A stretch of 20,009 nt of DNA from NCBI RefSeq assembly GCF_034113885.1, contig NZ_JAXEWM010000224.1, positions 1 to 20,009 of the forward strand, given 5' to 3'. The DNA comes from Intestinibacter sp034113885. GTDB lineage: Bacteria; Bacillota; Clostridia; Peptostreptococcales; Peptostreptococcaceae. Below, in pieces: positions 14,625-20,009 of the stretch. Position 1 is the first letter of the stretch. The number at the start of each line of letters is the position of its first letter. A model generated the notes under the pieces. The model was not told where the DNA came from and made no database searches. It saw only the letters and a list, made by a program, of their open reading frames with translations. Made by a program: the position numbers and the translations under genes.

Positions 14625-15614
14625 ATGTTAGCAACAATAGAAAATAAAGAAAATATAAATTCACTTTTTAAAGATATAATGAAAGAAGAGCATAATAATT
14701 TAGGACCTTGCTTTAAGGAAATAACAATAGAAGATAGAGAAATACTAAATCCATATTTTGATTTAGTTGATTATGAGGCGTGTGAATACTGCTTTGACAC
14801 TTTGTATATGTGGCAACATGCTTATAAAACTGCTTATTATTTAGGGGATAATTTCGCTGTTTTAGTAGGAGAATATGAGGGAGATTTATTCTCTATACTA
14901 CCACTTGCAAAAAAAGAAGATTTACCAAAGGCAATAGACTTTGTTTTAAACTACTTTAAGCAAATAGATAAGGAATTGTACTTTAGAGGTATAAGTGAAG
15001 AAGTAATAGATTATTTAAAAGAAACTTATGGAGATAAGTTTGAGTATATAGCAGAAAGAGATATATTCGATTATGTATACGATGGCGAAACTTTGAGAAC
15101 GCTAAAAGGAAGAAAAAACAGTAAAAAAAGAAATCATATAAATTACTTTTTAAATGAATACGAAGGAAGATTTGAATACAGACTTCTTGGAAAAGAGGAT
15201 TTCGATGATTGTAGAGCTCTTTTAGATAGATGGGCTGATAATAAAGAAGAAAACGACGAAGTAAGCGAAGGAATGGACGATGAAAGAGTAGGCATCGAAA
15301 AATTATTTAGACACTACGATGAAATATCAGATAGACTAAAAATAGCAGGAATCTATGTAGATGGGGAATTAGAAGCTTTTACTATGGGTGAATTGATAAA
15401 CGATGATATGGCTTTAATTCATATAGAAAAAGCAAACCCAAGTATAAGAGGCCTATATCCTTATATAAATCAACAATTTTTAGTTAATGAATTCCCAGAT
15501 GTGGATTTTGTAAATAGGGAAGAGGATATGGGATTAGAAGGTCTTAGAAAGGCTAAATTGTCTTACCATCCTTGCAGATTTGTAGAAAAATACACAGTTA
15601 GGGAGGCTAACTAA
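14625..15614 (+). CDS. DUF2156 (phosphatidylglycerol lysyltransferase C-terminal-like) protein
   Basis: A member of the DUF2156 family, which shares the double GNAT-like fold of the catalytic domain of MprF (LPG synthase) but lacks its membrane part; cytoplasmic and of unknown substrate. Visible family features: the N-terminal FDLVDYEACEYCFDTLYMW stretch (about 45-63), a basic GRKNSKKRNHINYFL segment (about 161-175), and the conserved C-terminal VNREEDMGLEGLRKAKLSYHP (about 294-315). No signal peptide or TM. At 329 residues it is slightly longer than the usual 290-300 because of about 25 extra N-terminal residues. ATG 14625 follows TAGGAGG. The stop codon abuts the next gene's start, so both are translated as a unit with a GNAT acetyltransferase, a related fold. 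Confidence 0.85.
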   Translation: MLATIENKENINSLFKDIMKEEHNNLGPCFKEITIEDREILNPYFDLVDYEACEYCFDTLYMWQHAYKTAYYLGDNFAVLVGEYEGDLFSILPLAKKEDLPKAIDFVLNYFKQIDKELYFRGISEEVIDYLKETYGDKFEYIAERDIFDYVYDGETLRTLKGRKNSKKRNHINYFLNEYEGRFEYRLLGKEDFDDCRALLDRWADNKEENDEVSEGMDDERVGIEKLFRHYDEISDRLKIAGIYVDGELEAFTMGELINDDMALIHIEKANPSIRGLYPYINQQFLVNEFPDVDFVNREEDMGLEGLRKAKLSYHPCRFVEKYTVREAN

Positions 15615-16796
15615 TTGGAGATTAGATACGCTATAGAAAAAGACAGAGAACAAATAATTTCTCTATGGGATTATTGTTTTGAAGATCAAAAAGAATTTGT
15701 AGATTATTACTTTGAAAATGTATACGACGAAAAAAATACTTTAGTTGTTGAAGAGGAAAATCAAGTATTATCCTCACTACAAATGAATAAATACAAAATA
15801 AGACTTAGAGACGACGATTATAAAGTATCGTATATAGTAGGAGTTTCATCAAAGCCTGAAATAAGAGGGCATGGATATATGAAAAATTTAATGGTTCGTA
15901 CATTAGATGAACTCTATAAAAACGGAGAAATAGTTTCTATATTAATGGCTATAGATTATAGATTGTATAGAAGATATGGATTTGACCACTGTTATGACCA
16001 GCTTGAGTATAGTATAAGAACAGAGGACCTTTCTAGATTTAAGCTGACTTCTAGGTTAAAGAGGGCTTCTATAGATGATGCTAAAATTTTAGCAGATATT
16101 TACAGAGAAGCTATGAAATCTTTAAATGGATATACAGTTAGAGATGAAGAGTATTTTAGAAGATTTATAATGGAAATTGAATCTGAAAACGGGCGCGTAT
16201 ATATTAATGAAGATAACAACAGCAGAAGCTATATAGTTTATTATATTCAGGGAGATACATTTTTTGTAAGAGAACTAATATATACAGGTATATCTTCTCT
16301 TAAATGTGTTTTAGCTTATATATACAACCACAATACACAATGTAAAAATACAGTTATAAACTCACCTGTTGATGATAAAATAAGATTAGTAGTTGAAAAT
16401 TTAAAAACATGTGAAATGAAACTCGTACCGTTTATGGCTGGAAGAATGATAAATTTCGAAAAGTATTTAGAAACACTAAATTTAGATGAAGAAAAAATAA
16501 AAAAAATAGAAGGTAAATCTATAAATATTAAGGTTAAAGATAAATATATAAAGCAAAACGATGGAGTTTTTAAAATATCAATATTAGATAATAAAATAAA
16601 CGTAGAAAAAGTAGAGCAAAATTGCGATATAGAATTAAATATAAATTCTATTGCACAATTAGCTTTTTCTTATTTAAATATAGATGAAATACTTATGTTA
16701 AATGAGATAGACGAAAATTCATTGAGTGATGATCAAAAGACTATTTTAAATACTTTATTTGAAAAAGAGACAAATTATATAGATGAGCTCGTATAA
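15615..16796 (+). CDS. Eis-like GNAT N-acetyltransferase with C-terminal sterol-carrier-like domain
   Basis: Cytoplasmic acetyl-CoA-dependent acyltransferase of the Eis type: an N-terminal GNAT domain (about 1-125) with the acetyl-CoA loop VGVSSKPEIRGHGYMKNLM (76-94; R84-G-H-G87), then the YRRYGFDHCYD segment (118-128), a second GNAT-like half (about 145-285), and a C-terminal SCP2-like domain (about 295-393). Length 393 is right for Eis. The start is TTG at 15615, directly after the TAA of the DUF2156 gene; GGGAGG (15601-15606) lies 8 nt before it and the conserved MEIR start supports it. Enhanced-intracellular-survival proteins acetylate aminoglycosides and lysines of proteins; the substrate here is not known and resistance must not be assumed. 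Confidence 0.87.
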   Translation: MEIRYAIEKDREQIISLWDYCFEDQKEFVDYYFENVYDEKNTLVVEEENQVLSSLQMNKYKIRLRDDDYKVSYIVGVSSKPEIRGHGYMKNLMVRTLDELYKNGEIVSILMAIDYRLYRRYGFDHCYDQLEYSIRTEDLSRFKLTSRLKRASIDDAKILADIYREAMKSLNGYTVRDEEYFRRFIMEIESENGRVYINEDNNSRSYIVYYIQGDTFFVRELIYTGISSLKCVLAYIYNHNTQCKNTVINSPVDDKIRLVVENLKTCEMKLVPFMAGRMINFEKYLETLNLDEEKIKKIEGKSINIKVKDKYIKQNDGVFKISILDNKINVEKVEQNCDIELNINSIAQLAFSYLNIDEILMLNEIDENSLSDDQKTILNTLFEKETNYIDELV

Positions 16797-16820
16797 TTTT
16801 GAAATCAAAAATTTTAAAAG

Positions 16821-16862
16821 AAACATATAGACTATATTTTTATATATTTTATATGTTTTTTT
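16821..16862 (+). terminator. Terminator of the DUF2156-GNAT operon
   Basis: AAACATATA (16821-16829) pairs with TATATGTTT (16850-16858), followed by Ts to 16862. AT-only stem apart from one G-C pair, so of moderate strength. Confidence 0.65.
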
Positions 16863-16978
16863 GTTGAAAAATTATAGTAAGTTTAATTTTTTATATAAAA
16901 ATTTATAAATATAATGGACTATTTTAAAAATAGGTATACAATATATTTTATAAATAAAAATAACTGGGGTGATTTTTA

Positions 16979-18166
16979 ATGGAAGTAAAATATGCAAAAC
17001 GTATGATGACAGAAGGGGGATCTGAAATAAGCGATATATTAGCTTTAACTGTCAGACCAGAAATAATATCTTTTGCAGGAGGACTACCTGCACCAGACTT
17101 ATTTCCAATAGAAGACATGAAAAAAATGGCTACTGCTGTTTTAGATGAAGAAGGTAAAGTTGCACTTCAATATTCTTCAGCTCAAGGTTTCCAAAAATTT
17201 AGACAACAAATAGCTGATAGAATGAATGCTAAACAAAAAACAAATGTAACTGCTGATGATATACTAGTAACTAGTGGATCTCAACAAGTACTAGAATTTT
17301 CTGGTAAAATATTCATAGATGAAGGCGATATAATATTATGCGAAAGTCCTACTTATTTAGGAGCTTTAAACGCATTTAACGGATATGGACCAAAATACAT
17401 AGAAGTTGAAACTGATGAAGATGGTATGAACATGGAAGCTCTAGAAAAAGTTCTAGCTAGCAATGATAATATAAAAATGATATATGTTATACCAGATTTC
17501 CAAAATCCAACAGGAAGAACTTGGCCACTTGAAAAACGTAAAAAATTCGTTGAATTAATAACTAAATACAAAGTAGTTGCTTTAGAAGACAACCCATATG
17601 GTGAATTAAGATATGAAGGAGAATTTTTACCTTCATTAAAATCTTTAGATACAGAAGGTTATGTAGTATATTTAGGAACATTCTCTAAAATATTATGTCC
17701 AGGATACAGACTTGGATGGGTATGTGCAGCACCAGAAATATTAGCTAAATACATAAGATGTAAAGAAGATGGAGACTTACAAACTTCAACAATATCTCAA
17801 TTAGAAGTAAGTAAATATATAGAAAGATGTGACTTAGATGGACACGTATTAGAAATAAGAGCTCTATACAAAAAACGTAGAGATTTAATGATAAAAACTA
17901 TAGAAGAAGAATTCCCTGAAGGAGTTAAATGGACTCATCCAGAAGGTGGATTATTTATGTGGGTTACATTACCTGAATATATGAATGCTACTGAAATGAT
18001 GAAAAAATGTATAGAAAATAACGTAGCATACGTACCAGGTGTTGCTTTCTATCCAGGAAGAACTAAGGCTAATAACTTTAGATTAAACTATTCAAATATG
18101 GATGAAGATAGAATAGTAGAAGGTATAAAGAGAATAGCTGAAGTTATAAAATCTGAATTAAGATAG
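16979..18166 (+). CDS. PLP-dependent aminotransferase, class I/II (2-aminoadipate/LysN-like)
   Basis: Cytoplasmic fold-type I aminotransferase moving an amino group between an amino acid and a 2-oxo acid. Family features: ISFAGGLPAPDLFP (30-43) at the N-terminus, LQYSSAQGFQKFRQQIA (63-79), TSGSQQVLE (98-106), PDFQNPTGR (172-180) with N176, EDNPYGELRY (203-212) with D204 binding the pyridine nitrogen, GTFSKILCPGYRLGW (233-247) with the Schiff-base Lys K237, and R368 (FRLNYS) for the substrate carboxylate. Length 395. This LysN/MocR-like subgroup covers 2-aminoadipate, aromatic and branched-chain amino acids; the substrate is not settled. ATG 16979 follows GGGGTGAT (16966-16973). Monocistronic. 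Codon use is more biased than in neighbours (regular CGT for Arg, TTC for Phe), suggesting high expression. Confidence 0.9.
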   Translation: MEVKYAKRMMTEGGSEISDILALTVRPEIISFAGGLPAPDLFPIEDMKKMATAVLDEEGKVALQYSSAQGFQKFRQQIADRMNAKQKTNVTADDILVTSGSQQVLEFSGKIFIDEGDIILCESPTYLGALNAFNGYGPKYIEVETDEDGMNMEALEKVLASNDNIKMIYVIPDFQNPTGRTWPLEKRKKFVELITKYKVVALEDNPYGELRYEGEFLPSLKSLDTEGYVVYLGTFSKILCPGYRLGWVCAAPEILAKYIRCKEDGDLQTSTISQLEVSKYIERCDLDGHVLEIRALYKKRRDLMIKTIEEEFPEGVKWTHPEGGLFMWVTLPEYMNATEMMKKCIENNVAYVPGVAFYPGRTKANNFRLNYSNMDEDRIVEGIKRIAEVIKSELR

Positions 18167-18186
18167 TAGAAAATTATAAATAGAAA

Positions 18187-18224
18187 AATAAGGCGTACAT
18201 GTTTTGTGTATGTCTTATTTTTTT
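18187..18224 (+). terminator. Terminator of the aminotransferase gene
   Basis: AATAAGGCGTAC (18187-18198) pairs with GTATGTCTTATT (18208-18219) with G-U pairs, 9-nt loop, seven Ts (18218-18224). Confidence 0.85.
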
Positions 18225-18232
18225 GTAATAAA

Positions 18233-18260
18233 TTTGAATTAAAAATAAAATTTATATACT
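18233..18260 (+). promoter_or_regulatory. Possible promoter of comEC
   Basis: TTTGAA/TTGAAT (18233-18239) followed after 15-16 bp by TATACT (18255-18260). Spacing is short; the site is only suggestive. The leader to the TTG start would be about 70 nt. Confidence 0.35.
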
Positions 18261-18337
18261 TAAGGTTGTTTATATTAAAAAAATAAGGTCAATAATATAG
18301 AAAATATTTGTTTTAAAGATATTAGAGGAGGCATGTT

Positions 18338-19597
18338 TTGAGACGACCTTTATTATTGATTTTTATATTGCTTTTAATTTTGGGATTTTTTATCACAAAG
18401 GATAGAGAATTAGATAATATAAATGAAGATACTAAGACGACTATAACAGGAGTTGTGAAGGACAAAAAGGAAAAGAGCAAATACACTCAGTATATAATAG
18501 ACGGCTATTTAGTAAATGACTACAAGAGAAAATACGAATTGAAAATAGGAAAGGTGGTATCAGTACAAGGTAAGCAAAAGGATTTAGATAAGATGGAGTT
18601 TGATGATTTTAACTACGGTAGATATATAAGAAGCTGTGGATATAAAGGCGTAATTTATTCAGATTATTTTAAAGTTATAGGTCAGAATAAATTTTACATA
18701 AATTTAGGACAGCTAAAGATGTATATGAGGGATACCTTTAGATATTTGTACAAGGATACGTCTAATTTTATAAATTCGTTTTTACTTGGCATGAAGGACG
18801 ATTTGACTCAAGAAGAGAATGAGATGTTTTCTAGGACAGGTACAAGCCATGTAATAGCCATATCTGGGCTTCATACTAATATAATTTGTATATTGATAGC
18901 ATATGTTATAAGAGGAATAAATAAATTATATAAATTATTTATTCTTATGATAATTATGGTTTTGTACAGTATAATGGTAGGTTTTTCGCCGTCTATTGTC
19001 AGGGCGGTTGCGTTTGTAGCTGTGATGTATTTGGCTGTATTTTTATTTAAAAAAAGAGATGGAATAACTACATTATCATTAATTGCTAGTGTATTAATTA
19101 TAAATAATCCATACACTATATATAATGTCAGCTTTCAATTATCGTTTTTAGCTACGTTATCCATTTTATATTTCAATAAGATCATCAAAAAAAGGCTTAA
19201 ATTCGATATAGTATCGATGACTATAGCTGCTAATATTTTGACTATGCCTATAGTATACTATGTATTTGGAGGTATTCCTGTTTTATCGATTTTAGGAAAT
19301 ATAGTTATAATACCTTTTATAGGAATTATTATGAATTTAAGTATTTTTAGTATTTTATTTTTTGAATTTAATTTAAATATTACAAAAGTCATAGTTTATA
19401 TAAACAAAACACTGATTAATATGGTATATTATATATTGGATAAATTAAGTCAAATAGAGATTGGATATATAGAAGTTGAAAATCCTAAAATGACATATGT
19501 AATAATCTATTATGTTTTAATCTTCTCTTATATGATATATAAAGAGCTTAAAACTATGAAGGAGCAGGAAAATGAAATACAAGGATATTGTTTATAA
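18338..19597 (+). CDS. comEC: ComEC/Rec2 membrane channel protein, short form without MBL domain
   Basis: Polytopic membrane protein expected to carry single-stranded DNA into the cytoplasm. Parts: N-terminal TM (4-20), an extracellular OB-like/DUF4131-type region (about 33-115, ending in FNYGRYIRSCGYKGVIYS), and the competence domain (about 140-405) with the hallmark TGTSHVIAISGLH (167-179), SPSIVRAVAF (217-226) and several hydrophobic helices. It ends at 419 residues, where Bacillus ComEC (over 750 aa) continues into a metallo-beta-lactamase domain. No frameshifted remnant follows because holA starts at once. Start is TTG at 18338, 6 nt after AGAGGAGG (18324-18331). An ATG at 18333 is too close to the SD and reads ATG-TTT-TGA. 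The last 26 bases overlap holA. Competence itself is not proven. Confidence 0.88.
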   Translation: MRRPLLLIFILLLILGFFITKDRELDNINEDTKTTITGVVKDKKEKSKYTQYIIDGYLVNDYKRKYELKIGKVVSVQGKQKDLDKMEFDDFNYGRYIRSCGYKGVIYSDYFKVIGQNKFYINLGQLKMYMRDTFRYLYKDTSNFINSFLLGMKDDLTQEENEMFSRTGTSHVIAISGLHTNIICILIAYVIRGINKLYKLFILMIIMVLYSIMVGFSPSIVRAVAFVAVMYLAVFLFKKRDGITTLSLIASVLIINNPYTIYNVSFQLSFLATLSILYFNKIIKKRLKFDIVSMTIAANILTMPIVYYVFGGIPVLSILGNIVIIPFIGIIMNLSIFSILFFEFNLNITKVIVYINKTLINMVYYILDKLSQIEIGYIEVENPKMTYVIIYYVLIFSYMIYKELKTMKEQENEIQGYCL

Positions 19598-20009
19598 TAT
19601 AAAGGCTAAAAATTTTGAAAGAATTTATCTACTATATGGTAGAGAGCATTATTTAATAGATAACGCTATAAAGCTGTTTAAAGAGTCTCTAAATGAAAGT
19701 ATGATAGACTTTAATCTAGATATACTAGATGGCAAAGAAATCATGCTAGATCAGTTATTAAGCTCAATAGAGACACTTCCATTTATGGACGAGAGAAAGA
19801 TAGTAATCGTAAAAGACTTTGAGCTACTTATGAAGGGCAAGAAAAAGAATTTTTCAGATAAAGAAGAAAAGATTTTTGCAGAGCATTTAGAAAATATTCC
19901 AGATACTACAGTTTTAGTCTTTGCTGTGTACGGTGATATAGATAAGAAAAAAAGCATGGTAAATAAAATAAATAAAAATGGAATAGTATATAACTGTGAA
20001 AAAATATCT
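19572..20009 (+). CDS. holA: DNA polymerase III delta subunit (3' end cut by window)
   Basis: Clamp-loader subunit that opens the beta sliding clamp at the replication fork. The first 146 codons are present and the frame is open to the right edge. Family features: FERIYLLYGREHYLIDNAIKLF near 16-37, the typical start of HolA, and the L-x-x-L/PFMDERKIVIVKDFE region near 62-79 (SLPFF-x-x-RRLVVV-like), as well as LVFAVYGDIDKKKSMVNKI further on. Start ATG 19572 follows AAGGAG (19559-19564), which lies inside comEC; the genes overlap by 26 bp in different frames, implying translational coupling. comEC-holA order is common in Firmicutes, and rpsT often comes next. Confidence 0.9.
   Translation, partial: MKYKDIVYNIKAKNFERIYLLYGREHYLIDNAIKLFKESLNESMIDFNLDILDGKEIMLDQLLSSIETLPFMDERKIVIVKDFELLMKGKKKNFSDKEEKIFAEHLENIPDTTVLVFAVYGDIDKKKSMVNKINKNGIVYNCEKIS

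Overview
The window is AT-rich chromosomal DNA from a low-GC Gram-positive anaerobe. Strong AGGAGG-type ribosome binding sites, A/T-ending codons with AGA for most arginines, short intergenic gaps, hairpin-plus-T-run terminators and the gene content (an ApbE flavinyl transferase, a 2-hydroxyacyl-CoA dehydratase-type iron-sulfur pair, a DacF-type carboxypeptidase) all fit the Clostridia. The style resembles the Peptostreptococcaceae/Clostridioides group. That placement is inferred from gene content and composition, not from a search. I see no rRNA, tRNA, CRISPR array, insertion sequence or prophage, so this looks like ordinary core chromosome.

Layout. 1-774: 3' part of an MTA/SAH nucleosidase gene and its terminator. 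775-2047: a long AT-rich leader with a WalR-like box, then a secreted SH3-SH3-3D cell-wall protein. 2236-3680: ridA and an EamA transporter, separated by two tandem terminators. 3704-6035: a Cof-type HAD phosphatase and argH, probably one transcript. 6061-7500 (minus): a membrane-anchored D,D-carboxypeptidase, divergent from a comEA-like gene (7578-8282). 8286-9367 (minus): apbE, divergent from ung (9436-10110). 10219-11485: a rhodanese and tcdA, each with its own terminator. 11568-13507: a two-gene operon for a single-subunit 2-hydroxyacyl-CoA dehydratase-type protein and its ATPase activator, the arrangement of YjiM/YjiL and double-cubane cluster proteins. 13615-14451 (minus): a metallo-beta-lactamase lipoprotein of the ComEC type. 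14625-16796: a DUF2156 protein and an Eis-like acetyltransferase with no gap between them. 16979-18166: a PLP aminotransferase. 18338-20009: a short comEC that overlaps holA, which runs off the right edge.

How the genes relate. Most loci are independent housekeeping units: DNA repair (ung), replication (holA), tRNA modification (tcdA), nucleoside recycling, arginine synthesis, PLP-enzyme damage control (ridA), and cell wall (3D protein, carboxypeptidase). Two themes stand out. First, DNA-uptake functions are scattered: ComEA (SLBB plus helix-hairpin-helix), a ComEC that ends after its membrane domain, and a separate lipid-anchored nuclease-like MBL domain of the kind normally fused to ComEC. 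Second, the DCCP/DCCR-like pair lacks the second dehydratase subunit and any CoA-transferase nearby, which points away from a classical amino-acid fermentation dehydratase. No clearly new system is visible; the split ComEC and the double-cubane-type pair deserve the closest look.
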